Below, one piece after another: positions 17,604-25,817 of a DNA stretch of 64,000 bases. Both the position numbers and the translations under genes were made by a program. How positions within the stretch are numbered: position 1 is the first letter of the stretch; each line of letters starts with the position of its first letter. Source of the DNA: Bacteroidota bacterium (GTDB lineage: Bacteria > Bacteroidota > Bacteroidia > Bacteroidales > JAADJA01); NCBI GenBank assembly GCA_020444515.1, contig JAHLKX010000001.1, positions 496,001 through 560,000 of the forward strand, given 5' to 3'. The notes below the pieces were generated by a model. That model was not told the origin of the DNA, ran no database searches, and saw nothing but the letters and a program-made list of their open reading frames with translations.

Positions 17604-18770
17604 ATGGATTTCCCGCTCAAAGAACTTAAACATGATTTTATCGCCCTCTATGGAGGGGATATGACGAATATACAGGTTTATTTTGCCCCGGGGCGGGTTA
17701 ACCTCCTGGGCGAACACACTGATTACAATGGTGGCCTGGTGATGCCCTTCAGCCTTCAGGTTGGTACGATCTTACTGGTCCGCAAGCGCAATGACAGAAA
17801 GATTAGGTTTAACTCCAAAAACTTTAAAGTGAATGCGGATGTATGCCTGATAACTGATATTGCCCGTGTAGGGAATGAATGGGTCAATTATCCATTGGGG
17901 GTGATCAACGAATTCCGGCTGAAAGGTTTGGAACCGGTCGGCATGGACCTCCTTTATATGGGAAACATTCCCAATGGAGCAGGTTTGTCTTCCTCGGCTT
18001 CCATTGAAATGGTGACTGCCTTTGCTGTGAATGATCTTAATAATTTTGGCGTCAGTAAGCTTGAAATGGTTCATATGTCTCAACGTGCTGAAAATAATTT
18101 TGTGGGAATGAACTGTGGCATTATGGATATGTTTGCTGTGGGTATGGGCATGGATAACAGGGTGATCATGCTGGATTGTGATACCCTCGATTATTCACTG
18201 GTTGAAATCCCGATGGAAGGCAATGTGTTTATCATTTCCGATACGAAAAAGGAACGCAAACTGGCAGATTCAAAATACAATGAAAGAAGATCGCAATGTG
18301 AAGCCGTTGTTGAAATTGTGAACAGTCATCATCCCATTAAAAATCTAAGCCAACTCTCCGTTGCGCAGTGGGATCAATATAAATCCCTGATTTCGGATGA
18401 AGTGCTGAGGAAAAGGGCAAAGCATGTGATCACAGAAAATCAAAGGGTGAAAGATGGTATGGCTGCGCTCGCGCATCATGACCTGACTTTGTTCGGGCAA
18501 AAAATGAATGCATCCCATGAATCATTAAAAACAGATTATGAGGTCAGTTGTTATGAACTGGATGTATTGGTTGAAGCAGCTCAAAATGTGAATGGCGTGC
18601 TGGGATCAAGAATGACAGGAGCCGGTTTTGGAGGTTGCACCATCAGTCTGCTGCCAGAGGTTTCCGTGGCGACTTTCAAAAATGAGGTCGGTGAGATTTA
18701 CCAACAGAAAACAGGGCTGAAACCAGCATTCTATCTTGCGGTTCCGTCCGAAGGAGTGAGAAAATTGTAA
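17604..18770 (+). CDS. galK: Galactokinase
   Basis: A complete 388-residue GHMP kinase. The galactokinase signature P-G-R-V-N-L-L-G-E-H-T-D-Y-N-G-G lies near residue 30, the ATP loop G-N-I-P-N-G-A-G-L-S-S-S-A-S near 120, the catalytic Asp is in G-I-M-D-M-F, and the third motif is G-A-G-F-G-G-C. It phosphorylates alpha-D-galactose at C1 in the Leloir pathway. Galactose mutarotase (galM) lies nearby on the other strand; galT and galE are not in the window. The first 12 residues (M-D-F-P-L-K-E-L-K-H-D-F) agree with other members. The gene probably belongs to one transcript with the SDR upstream. Confidence 0.95.
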   Translation: MDFPLKELKHDFIALYGGDMTNIQVYFAPGRVNLLGEHTDYNGGLVMPFSLQVGTILLVRKRNDRKIRFNSKNFKVNADVCLITDIARVGNEWVNYPLGVINEFRLKGLEPVGMDLLYMGNIPNGAGLSSSASIEMVTAFAVNDLNNFGVSKLEMVHMSQRAENNFVGMNCGIMDMFAVGMGMDNRVIMLDCDTLDYSLVEIPMEGNVFIISDTKKERKLADSKYNERRSQCEAVVEIVNSHHPIKNLSQLSVAQWDQYKSLISDEVLRKRAKHVITENQRVKDGMAALAHHDLTLFGQKMNASHESLKTDYEVSCYELDVLVEAAQNVNGVLGSRMTGAGFGGCTISLLPEVSVATFKNEVGEIYQQKTGLKPAFYLAVPSEGVRKL

Positions 18771-18806
18771 TCGTTCAATTCGTAAATTATTGAAAACCTA
18801 ATAAAG

Positions 18807-19604
18807 ATGTCAGAAGAAAATAATTCTAAAAAGATCAGTGATAAAATTTATGAACCCGAATTGGTCAGGCTGCAGATCGAACTGGTTAAATTGCAGGAAT
18901 GGATCAAGGAAAAGGGTCTGAAAGTGGTGGTGATCTTCGAAGGGCGCGATGCAGCCGGAAAAGGGGGAACCATCAAACGGATCACCGAGAAGCTGAATCC
19001 TCGTATTTGCCGCATTTCAGCCCTGGCAAAACCAACAGAAAGGGAGCGCACCCAATGGTATTTCCAGCGTTATGTTTCTCACCTGCCGGCAGCAGGGGAG
19101 ATGGTACTCTTCGACCGGAGTTGGTACAACCGCGCCGTAGTGGAAAGAGTAATGGGGTTTTGCAGTGATGAAGAATACTGGGAGTTTTTGCGTTCCTGCC
19201 CCAATTTTGAACGGATGCTCATCAGATCGGGAATTATTCTTCTCAAATACTGGTTTTCGGTAAGCGATGTGGAGCAGGAAAAACGGTTCCGGTCGCGCCT
19301 CAATAACCCCACCAAACGCTGGAAATTCAGCGACATCGATCTCCGTTCCTATACCATGTGGGATGAGTATTCCCGTGCCAAGGACGAGATGTTTAGCTAT
19401 ACCGATACCAAACAATCGCCCTGGTATGTGGTGAATGCCGATGATAAGAAACGGGCACGACTCAATTGTATATCCCATCTTTTATCAATGATCCCTTATG
19501 AATACATCGAACAGGAAGATATTGAATTACCTGAGCGTGAAAACCGGAGTGGGTATGTGCGGACACCCATTTCTGAACAGACCTTTGTGCCGGAGATTTA
19601 TTGA
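18807..19604 (+). CDS. ppk2: Polyphosphate kinase 2
   Basis: A 265-residue PPK2 (class I-like single domain). The Walker A loop is F-E-G-R-D-A-A-G-K-G-G, Walker B is L-F-D-R-S-W-Y-N-R, and the lid segment contains R-F-x-x-R and N-P-x-K-R-W-K-F-S. It transfers phosphate between polyphosphate and nucleotides, usually forming GTP or ATP from the diphosphates, in the cytosol. It is downstream of galK with a 36-base gap and could ride on the same message. It converges on galM; no terminator hairpin stands out in the 149-base gap between them. Confidence 0.94.
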   Translation: MSEENNSKKISDKIYEPELVRLQIELVKLQEWIKEKGLKVVVIFEGRDAAGKGGTIKRITEKLNPRICRISALAKPTERERTQWYFQRYVSHLPAAGEMVLFDRSWYNRAVVERVMGFCSDEEYWEFLRSCPNFERMLIRSGIILLKYWFSVSDVEQEKRFRSRLNNPTKRWKFSDIDLRSYTMWDEYSRAKDEMFSYTDTKQSPWYVVNADDKKRARLNCISHLLSMIPYEYIEQEDIELPERENRSGYVRTPISEQTFVPEIY

Positions 19605-19753
19605 ATTACACTTTTGCAAGTCTTCAATTAAAATTTTTGAATATTTCCATACACTGATGCGCAAAAAAGGCATTGAGAAACTCAGGGATTTTATCTGACT
19701 ATTAAACCCCGCACCCAGGAGCTGTAAGCAATCAGGCAGGCTTGAAACTACTT

Positions 19754-20884
19754 TTATTTCACCCCAAACTTATAAATCGTCAGTTGTTTGTAGGTTTCGC
19801 CCGGTCTGAGGATGTTATTCGGGAAGTTGGGATGGTTGGGGGAATCGGGAAAATGTTGAGTCTCCATGCAAAGTCCGTAATGTTTCTGGTAGACCAGTCC
19901 GTATTCACCTACAATGCTACCATCAAGGAAGTTACCTGAGTAAAACTGCATACCCGGTTCGGTGGTATACACTTCGATCACACGGCCTGACTTCGGGTCG
20001 TATAGTTCGGCTACTTTGCCAAACTGGCCGTTGTTATTCAGCACATAATTGTGGTCATAGCCGCCCGGTACCATACCAATGCGTGCACCGATGGTCATAG
20101 GCGTGCGGAAATCCATGTTGGTCCCTTCCACATCCCTGATCTCACCGGTGGGCGTGAGGTCGGGATTGGTGACACAATATTTGTCGGCATCGATCATCAA
20201 GACATGATCGAGAATATTGCGGCCGCTGGTGCCGGCCAGGTTAAAATAGGTATGGTGGGTGAGGTTGATGGGGGTCGCCTTGTCGGTTTTAGCCGTATAT
20301 TCAATCTGGAATTTATTGTCGTTGGTGAGTGTGTAAACCACCGTTACATCCAGCGTACCCGGGTACCCTTCTTCACCATCGGGAGAGGTATAGGTGAGCT
20401 TCAGGCTGGAGGTTGAATCGTCGGTCATGGGTGTGGGATCCCATATTTTTTTGTCAAATCCTACGGTACCCCCATGAAGGTGATGCGGACCTTCGTTGGT
20501 GGAAAGGGTGTATGTTTTTCCGTCGAGGGTGAACTTCCCATAGGAAATGCGGTTGGCACACCGCCCGACAATGGCACCGAAATAGGGCGTTTCGATGAGG
20601 TATCCTTTCAAGCTGTCATAGCCCAGCACAATGTCATCAAACTTTCCGTTTTTATCAGGAACCTTAATCGAAGTGACAATGCCGCCATAATTGGTGATTT
20701 GCACCTGCATCCCTTTGCTGTTCTCCATTGTGAAGAGGTAAACGTCTTTCCCGTCGATATTCCCGAATAGCTCTTTCTTGATTTCCATGTTTACATTCTT
20801 TTGCGTATTTTTTGAATCCTGTGTTTTTTGGTGACAACCTGAAAACAGCACGACTGCTGCGATCAGGGTTAGCATTTTATTCAT
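19754..20884 (-). CDS. galM: Aldose 1-epimerase (galactose mutarotase), lipoprotein
   Basis: A 376-residue mutarotase. The lipoprotein signal M-N-K-M-L-T-L-I-A-A ends in F-S-G-C at Cys17, so the enzyme is exported and lipid-anchored. Family motifs are G-R-C-A-N-R-I (substrate arginine), P-H-H-L-H-G-G, T-H-H-T-Y-F-N-L (catalytic His) and Y-D-H-N-Y-V, with the catalytic Glu in T-T-E-P-G-M-Q-F. It interconverts alpha and beta anomers of galactose and glucose. I choose ATG 20884 because it gives a proper signal peptide; the open frame extends 59 codons further into the upstream gene but lacks plausible content. The start overlaps the end of the amidotransferase gene by 8 bases, indicating coupling. 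Confidence 0.93.
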   Translation of the reverse strand: MNKMLTLIAAVVLFSGCHQKTQDSKNTQKNVNMEIKKELFGNIDGKDVYLFTMENSKGMQVQITNYGGIVTSIKVPDKNGKFDDIVLGYDSLKGYLIETPYFGAIVGRCANRISYGKFTLDGKTYTLSTNEGPHHLHGGTVGFDKKIWDPTPMTDDSTSSLKLTYTSPDGEEGYPGTLDVTVVYTLTNDNKFQIEYTAKTDKATPINLTHHTYFNLAGTSGRNILDHVLMIDADKYCVTNPDLTPTGEIRDVEGTNMDFRTPMTIGARIGMVPGGYDHNYVLNNNGQFGKVAELYDPKSGRVIEVYTTEPGMQFYSGNFLDGSIVGEYGLVYQKHYGLCMETQHFPDSPNHPNFPNNILRPGETYKQLTIYKFGVK

Positions 20885-21680
20885 GATGTATGTATGTTTT
20901 TTCCTGCCGGACTTGCTCAATGAAATATTTGCCGATTTTACCGGATAAGGGATTGTCAACATCCAATCTTTCCGGATGCCATTGCACACCCAGTAAAAAG
21001 GGTTTGCTTTCCCTGTTCTTATAGGCAACAGCCTCGATGAGTCCATCTTCGCTAAAAGCAACCGGAACCAGGTTTTCTGCCAGTTGATCTATCCCCTGGT
21101 GATGGGCACTGTTGACCCGGCCTGTTTTCTCTCCGGAAACCTCCTGCAATAAGCTGCCTTCTTCTATGCCAACCATATGAAAACAATCGTAGCCATCGTC
21201 GATGCGGTGTTTTACGAGGGTGTCAAAATCTTCCGGTATGTCGATGATCAAACTTCCTCCGAAATAGGTGTTCAACATCTGGTGCCCCCTGCAAATTCCA
21301 AGGATTGGAATTTGTTTTTCAATCGCCAGTCCAATCAGCATCAACTCCAGTGAATCTCTTTTAAAATCCGGTTCCCAGCAGCGGGCAGTATCGGCTTCTT
21401 TGCCATAAAGGCCAGGATAAATATCAGTGCCGCCGGTCAATAGCAATCCGTCGCATTGTGCAAATACCAGCTCTGCGGAGTCAAGGCTCAGGTGATACAT
21501 TTCTTCGATAACAATGGTTGAATCGATGTTTTTAAGCCAATTGATATAATTTTCATAGCTCGTATTGGGAGTCGCTTTCGAAATGGCGATCCGCAATGTT
21601 TGGGCTGATTCCTCTGGTTGACAAAAGGTACACAATAACAAGATGCCCAGAACAAATGCCAGTTGACTATACTTTTTCAT
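20877..21680 (-). CDS. Class I glutamine amidotransferase, peptidase C26 / gamma-glutamyl-GABA hydrolase type, exported
   Basis: A 267-residue protein with a hydrophobic N-terminal signal (about 1-20, rich in L and ending C-T-F-C), likely exported and possibly lipidated. The catalytic set is that of the PuuD-like C26 family: T-G-G-T-D-I-Y-P (about 82-89), nucleophile Cys130 in G-I-C-R-G-H-Q, and the His/Glu pair in Q-W-H-P-E-R. It would hydrolyse a gamma-glutamyl amide. An exported version is unusual, since PuuD-type enzymes are cytosolic. The gene overlaps the upstream membrane gene by 14 bases and galM by 8, giving a tightly coupled three-gene run. Substrate is inference. Confidence 0.85.
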   Translation of the reverse strand: MKKYSQLAFVLGILLLCTFCQPEESAQTLRIAISKATPNTSYENYINWLKNIDSTIVIEEMYHLSLDSAELVFAQCDGLLLTGGTDIYPGLYGKEADTARCWEPDFKRDSLELMLIGLAIEKQIPILGICRGHQMLNTYFGGSLIIDIPEDFDTLVKHRIDDGYDCFHMVGIEEGSLLQEVSGEKTGRVNSAHHQGIDQLAENLVPVAFSEDGLIEAVAYKNRESKPFLLGVQWHPERLDVDNPLSGKIGKYFIEQVRQEKTYIHHE

Positions 21681-22284
21681 CTTGCGACCGTTTTAGGGAT
21701 AAATGGTAAACGAGGTTCAAAAATAATGAAATAGTTATTAATATAATTGAAAATAGAATAAGGATCATACTGATCGAAAAGTGGGGGATGAGATAAAAAC
21801 CGGCTGTAAATACCCCCACGATGCTGCCAATGGTCGAAAGAGCATACAGGTTTCCCACCGTTTTGCCACTGGAAGCGACCGAATTCATTCGTAGCCTGGC
21901 GGCGAAAGGAGAAACCATGCCCAACAGAAGGGATGGAATGGAAAATAAAACAAGGGATGACAACACGGAGACCCAATGCAGGTTTTGGATGGTCTTTATC
22001 ATGAAATTGAGGAAAGGGTCTTTGATGAAAACCGTCAGCAATATGTAGATGCCGGCCAACAGGATGATCAATGCCAGCAGGTTGGTCCGGGGTTTCTGAT
22101 CCGATAACCAGCCACCCGTATAATAACCGGCACTCAAACTCAACAGAATAATTCCAATGATGGCGGTCCAAACAAAATAAGAGGTCCCCACATAAGGCCC
22201 CAACATGCGTGATCCAATGATCTCATAAGCCATTACCACGGCACCACACACAAAAACGACTATTTCAAGATGGATTCTTTTCAC
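21667..22284 (-). CDS. Membrane half of a fused MFS/spermidine-synthase-like protein
   Basis: A 205-residue integral membrane protein with six or so spans. It resembles the N-terminal membrane module of fused MFS/spermidine synthase proteins: V-M-A-Y-E-I-I-G-S-R-M-L-G-P-Y-V-G-T-S near the start, then S-A-G-Y-Y-T-G-G-W-L-S-D and the P-S-L-L-L-G-M-V-S-P-F segment. The catalytic aminopropyltransferase domain that normally follows is absent, and the gene ends by overlapping the amidotransferase gene. Stand-alone membrane halves are known in some Bacteroidota. It may move a polyamine-like or gamma-glutamyl substrate for its neighbour, which is inference. A TACTTTTG element lies just upstream. Confidence 0.75.
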   Translation of the reverse strand: MKRIHLEIVVFVCGAVVMAYEIIGSRMLGPYVGTSYFVWTAIIGIILLSLSAGYYTGGWLSDQKPRTNLLALIILLAGIYILLTVFIKDPFLNFMIKTIQNLHWVSVLSSLVLFSIPSLLLGMVSPFAARLRMNSVASSGKTVGNLYALSTIGSIVGVFTAGFYLIPHFSISMILILFSIILITISLFLNLVYHLSLKRSQDEKV

Positions 22285-22298
22285 ATTCCTTTATTGGG

Positions 22299-22306
22299 CA
22301 AAAGTA
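22299..22306 (-). promoter_or_regulatory. Candidate -7 promoter element for the leftward membrane/amidotransferase/galM run
   Basis: On the minus strand this reads TACTTTTG, matching TAnnTTTG, 15 bases before the ATG at 22284. A TTTG at the usual upstream distance is not present. It lies between divergent genes, the other being the HAD phosphatase starting at 22349. Confidence 0.4.
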
Positions 22307-22348
22307 GATAATAATTACTTTTATTGGCTGACTGTTAATAATTATCGG

Positions 22349-23014
22349 ATGAAATTTGCATTGATCTTTGATATGGATGGGGTAGTGGTGGATAATTTTC
22401 ATTTTCATGAAAAAGCCTGGAAAGAATTTTGCCGGCGCCACGGGTTGGGTTTTAGTGAGGTTTTTCGCACCGGTATTTTCGGAGGAACCAACCGGGATCA
22501 TTTGAATGCCTTTTTCGGAAGGGATTTAACGACTGATGAAATCAGTAAATACGAACAGGAGAAAGAATCGATCTACAGGGAACTTTATGAACCGTTTATT
22601 CAACCGGTAAAGGGACTCATTCCCTTTTTAAAAGCACTTCATGAAAAAAATATACCAGTGGCACTTGCAACATCTTCACCGCGGATCAATGTTGATTTTG
22701 TAATGCAAAAAACCGGGGTGAGCCAGTATATTCATACCCGGCTTACAGCTGAAGATATCGTCCATGGTAAACCCCATCCTGAAATCTATTTAAAAGCGGC
22801 AGCAGTTATCGGAATCAATCCGGACAGGTGTGTGGTGTTTGAGGACTCCTTCAGTGGTATTGAAGCAGCAAATGCGGCAGGGATGAAAGTTATTGGACTG
22901 GCAACCACACATACCCGCGAAGAGCTGAACAATGTGGACCTTGTCATTGACGATTTAACGCAAATTTCACTTTTGCAACTGGAAAAACTTTTTATTTTTG
23001 ACGCCAAATCATAA
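22349..23014 (+). CDS. HAD family hydrolase, beta-phosphoglucomutase-like
   Basis: A 221-residue HAD protein. Motif I F-D-M-D-G-V-V-V-D has the nucleophile Asp8 and acid Asp10, and a helical cap follows (about 16-85). Motif II is A-T-S-S-P, motif III Lys lies in G-K-P-H-P-E-I-Y, and motif IV is F-E-D-S-F-S-G-I-E-A-A. The K-P-H-P-E and S-x-x-G-I-x-A-A patterns are those of beta-phosphoglucomutase/sugar phosphatase members. With the amylase directly after it, a role in handling glucose or maltose phosphates is plausible. Phosphatase versus mutase activity cannot be settled from sequence. Confidence 0.88.
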   Translation: MKFALIFDMDGVVVDNFHFHEKAWKEFCRRHGLGFSEVFRTGIFGGTNRDHLNAFFGRDLTTDEISKYEQEKESIYRELYEPFIQPVKGLIPFLKALHEKNIPVALATSSPRINVDFVMQKTGVSQYIHTRLTAEDIVHGKPHPEIYLKAAAVIGINPDRCVVFEDSFSGIEAANAAGMKVIGLATTHTREELNNVDLVIDDLTQISLLQLEKLFIFDAKS

Positions 23015-23024
23015 AACAGGAACA

Positions 23025-24425
23025 ATGAAGCAATTAAGCAATTCAGGAAATTATAAACCGCTTTTGATAAGCTTTGCCATTTTATTAACATTGGTTTTGG
23101 GTGGTTGCAATTCACCGCAGCAACCGGCCCAGGAACAGGAATCCTCAATCACACCTGAGGGCGTGATCCATCCTGACTGGAGTAAAAATGCCAATATTTA
23201 TGAGGTCAATATTCGACAATATACCCCCGAAGGAACCATCAAAGCTTTTGAAGAACATTTACCTCGTTTACGTGAAATGGGCATAGATATCCTCTGGCTG
23301 ATGCCCATCCATCCCATTGGCGAAAAAAACAGGAAAGGCACACTGGGAAGCTATTATTCGGTCAAAGACTACAAGGCAGTTAATTCTGAAATGGGAACCA
23401 TGGATGATTTCAAATCCTTTGTCCGGACAGCGCATGGCATGGGATTCAAAGTCATCCTCGACTGGGTGGCGAATCACACTGCCTGGGATAATCAGTGGAT
23501 TTACGATCACCCCGAATGGTATACCAAAGATTCTACCGGTCAGATGGTTGCACCCTACGACTGGACTGATGTAGCTGATTTGAATTATGATGAACCGGGT
23601 CTTCGTGATGCCATGATGGATGCCCTTAAGTTTTGGGTTGCCGAAGCAGATATTGATGGTTATCGTTGCGATGTGGCCAGTGAGGTTCCCACTGATTTCT
23701 GGAACCGAGCCCGCAAAGAACTGGATGCCATTAAGCCGGTATTCATGCTTGCTGAAGCTGAAGCTGTCGATCTGCATGAAAAAGCATTTGATATGACCTA
23801 TGCCTGGGAATTACACCATATATATAATGAGATCGCTAAAGGCAAAATGAACGCAATGGACGTGGATACCTATTTTATGAAAATGGATACAACCTATCCG
23901 TTTAGTGCCTATCGGATGAATTTTATCACCAATCACGATGAAAACTCCTGGAATGGCACAATTAAAGAAAGGCTGGGTGATGGTGCCGAGGTTTTTGCCA
24001 TGCTTTCATTTACATTACCCGGAATGCCAATGTTATATAACGGACAGGAAGTTGGTCTTGACAAGCGACTTGAATTTTTTGAAAAAGACATGATCAAATG
24101 GGATCTGACTTCCCAATGGTTGCCCTTTTACAGCCGGCTGATTGACCTTAAACATAACAACGTTGCCTTATGGAACGGAGAATTTGGATCACCCTATGAA
24201 CGGGTGCATACCTCTGCAGATGACCGTGTGCTTGCCTTTGTTCGTCAAAAAGGAGACAATGCCATTTTTGTCGTGGCCAACCTTTCGGGGGAGCCGGTTG
24301 AATTCGAATTTACAGGAGCTCTCTTAAAGGGTCCCTTTGTGGATGGTTTCACGGGTGAGGAAATTGAATGGAAAGATGAAATGTTATTGAGTCCATGGGG
24401 CTATAAGCTGTTAATAAAGAAATAG
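23025..24425 (+). CDS. GH13 alpha-amylase family lipoprotein
   Basis: A 466-residue exported alpha-glucan hydrolase. Lipobox L-G-G-C at Cys28 implies a lipid anchor. GH13 conserved regions are present: region I D-W-V-A-N-H-T (about 146-152), region II G-Y-R-C-D-V with nucleophile Asp216, region III with acid Glu244 in L-A-E-A-E, and region IV N-H-D-E-N-S (Asp305). A short C-terminal beta domain completes the enzyme. ATG 23025 is chosen because it opens the signal peptide; an in-frame upstream codon at 22998 would overlap the HAD gene. It likely digests starch-like glucans outside the cytoplasm. Probably co-transcribed with the HAD gene, 10 bases upstream. Confidence 0.93.
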   Translation: MKQLSNSGNYKPLLISFAILLTLVLGGCNSPQQPAQEQESSITPEGVIHPDWSKNANIYEVNIRQYTPEGTIKAFEEHLPRLREMGIDILWLMPIHPIGEKNRKGTLGSYYSVKDYKAVNSEMGTMDDFKSFVRTAHGMGFKVILDWVANHTAWDNQWIYDHPEWYTKDSTGQMVAPYDWTDVADLNYDEPGLRDAMMDALKFWVAEADIDGYRCDVASEVPTDFWNRARKELDAIKPVFMLAEAEAVDLHEKAFDMTYAWELHHIYNEIAKGKMNAMDVDTYFMKMDTTYPFSAYRMNFITNHDENSWNGTIKERLGDGAEVFAMLSFTLPGMPMLYNGQEVGLDKRLEFFEKDMIKWDLTSQWLPFYSRLIDLKHNNVALWNGEFGSPYERVHTSADDRVLAFVRQKGDNAIFVVANLSGEPVEFEFTGALLKGPFVDGFTGEEIEWKDEMLLSPWGYKLLIKK

Positions 24426-24608
24426 CCTTTTTAAATATAATTATTGACATTTTTCTAGCTTATCCGAATTTTATAAAAGAGAAATTTACCGAAAGCAAGA
24501 AGGATTTCATGGTTAATAAAATAAAAGCAGGAAACCTTCAGATAATCCCTCCATCCAAACAGATTGCAGAGAAAGGTTTCAATTAATTAAAATATTTATT
24601 AAAAAAAG

Positions 24609-24638
24609 TTTGATTTTGTAAAATATTTCATACTTTTG
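24609..24638 (+). promoter_or_regulatory. Candidate distal promoter of the str-S10-spc-alpha superoperon
   Basis: TTTG (24609-24612) is followed after 18 bases by TACTTTTG (24631-24638), one base short of the phylum consensus spacing. Transcription would start near 24645, giving a leader of about 300 bases before rpsL. Confidence 0.55.
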
Positions 24639-24856
24639 CACCCGCTTTAAGTGAACGTTCAGTATTTAATTTATTGATTTTTAAAGAAATTAGGAAACCT
24701 GACAAATTGAGACGGATAAAGGTTCCAACTGTTGATCACCCGATGTAAAGTTCCTGTAAATACGATCAATAGTACGTCTTGATACCACCGCCTTATTTGT
24801 GTTTCCACATTTCTTAGTTTTTAGATCTCCTGTTACAATTATTTTTATGTGTAGCA

Positions 24857-24886
24857 ATTGATTTAATATAAATTATTGTAATTTTG
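24857..24886 (+). promoter_or_regulatory. Candidate proximal promoter of the str-S10-spc-alpha superoperon
   Basis: ATTG (24857-24860) precedes TAATTTTG (24879-24886) by 18 bases, again matching the TTTG-N19-TAnnTTTG pattern with one mismatch. The start would be near 24893, about 50 bases before the rpsL ATG. Confidence 0.55.
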
Positions 24887-24943
24887 CGCTCCCAAAATTT
24901 GAGGGCTTTATAAATATCAAATAGTTGATTTAAACAATTTAAT

Positions 24944-25318
24944 ATGCCTACGATACAACAATTAGTAAGAAAAGGTAGAAGAAAATTGACAGACAAAAGC
25001 AAATCGCCAGCACTGGATTCATGCCCCCAGCGTCGTGGTGTTTGTGTCAGGGTTTATACCACCACACCAAAAAAGCCAAACTCTGCCATGCGGAAAGTAG
25101 CAAGGGTGCGGTTAACCAATCAAAAAGAGGTGAATGCCTACATTCCCGGAGAAGGTCACAACCTCCAGGAACACTCCATTGTATTGATCCGTGGAGGAAG
25201 GGTTAAGGACCTGCCGGGTGTACGGTATCATATCATTCGTGGAGCGCTTGATACTTCAGGTGTTGAAGGTAGAACACAAAGGAGATCGAAATACGGTACC
25301 AAAAGGCCCAAGAAATAA
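24944..25318 (+). CDS. rpsL: 30S ribosomal protein S12
   Basis: A 124-residue S12 in the decoding centre. [10 protein letters not shown] contains Lys43, the position (Lys42 in E. coli numbering without Met) where changes give streptomycin resistance; it is wild type. The P-G-V-R-Y-H loop near the end includes the Asp (K-D-L-P-G) that is often methylthiolated. It heads the str cluster, which in this phylum lacks an adjacent tuf and is not attached to rpoBC. rpsG follows after 31 bases. Confidence 0.98.
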   Translation: MPTIQQLVRKGRRKLTDKSKSPALDSCPQRRGVCVRVYTTTPKKPNSAMRKVARVRLTNQKEVNAYIPGEGHNLQEHSIVLIRGGRVKDLPGVRYHIIRGALDTSGVEGRTQRRSKYGTKRPKK

Positions 25319-25349
25319 AATTGATTTTAAAGATTAATACATATATAAA

Positions 25350-25817
25350 ATGAGGAAAGCGAAGCCAAAAAAGAGAATCATTCTTCCCGATCCAAAATTT
25401 AATGACACATTGGTCACGAAATTTGTGAACAATATGATGTTACAAGGGAAAAAGAGCCTTGCTTACAAAATTTTCTACGATGCCATTGAAATTGTATCAG
25501 AAAAAACAAAAGAAGATGGACTTGAAGTATGGAAAAAAGCCTTAACCAATGTAACACCTTCTGTTGAAGTAAGAAGTCGCAGGATTGGTGGTGCCACTTT
25601 CCAGATCCCGTCAGAGATTCGTCCGGGCAGAAAAAGTTCTATCGGTATGAAGAACCTGATTGGATTTGCCCGTAAACGGCATGAGAAATCAATGGCGCAA
25701 AAACTCGCCGGAGAGATTGTCGCAGGATATAAGGAAGAAGGTGGTGCCTTTAAAAAGAAAGAGGATACTCACCGCATGGCAGATGCCAATAAAGCTTTCT
25801 CTCACTTTAGATTTTAA
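25350..25817 (+). CDS. rpsG: 30S ribosomal protein S7
   Basis: A 155-residue S7, full length. It nucleates assembly of the 30S head by binding the 3' major domain of 16S rRNA and contacts E-site tRNA. The motif [12 protein letters not shown] (about 71-82) and the C-terminal A-F-S-H-F-R-F are typical. Its TAA shares a base with the fusA ATG at 25817, so the two are translationally coupled. Confidence 0.98.
   Translation: MRKAKPKKRIILPDPKFNDTLVTKFVNNMMLQGKKSLAYKIFYDAIEIVSEKTKEDGLEVWKKALTNVTPSVEVRSRRIGGATFQIPSEIRPGRKSSIGMKNLIGFARKRHEKSMAQKLAGEIVAGYKEEGGAFKKKEDTHRMADANKAFSHFRF

Larger units (their letters stand above)
24426..24943 (+). other. Intergenic region with leader of the ribosomal superoperon
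   Basis: This 518-base AT-rich stretch has no gene I would call. Its left part (24437-24586) keeps one frame open for 49 codons ending in TAA but has no ATG start or recognised homology, so it may be a gene remnant. The right part carries two candidate promoters (24609-24638 and 24857-24886). A transcript from the first would have a leader of about 300 bases before rpsL. I see no tRNA, no classic riboswitch and no terminator after the amylase gene. Confidence 0.5.

Noticed and set aside
20885..21061. A 59-codon N-terminal extension of galM.
   Set aside because: It lies inside the upstream amidotransferase gene, and the shorter form starts with a perfect lipoprotein signal.
24437..24586. A 49-codon open frame upstream of rpsL (I-D-I-F-L-A-Y-P at the start).
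   Set aside because: No start codon, no recognised family and no promoter in a sensible place; at most a gene remnant, so it is mentioned only within the intergenic entry.
24650..24878. Considered for a tRNA or riboswitch in the leader of the ribosomal operon.
   Set aside because: No cloverleaf with a conserved T-loop and no recognisable riboswitch core could be traced by eye.
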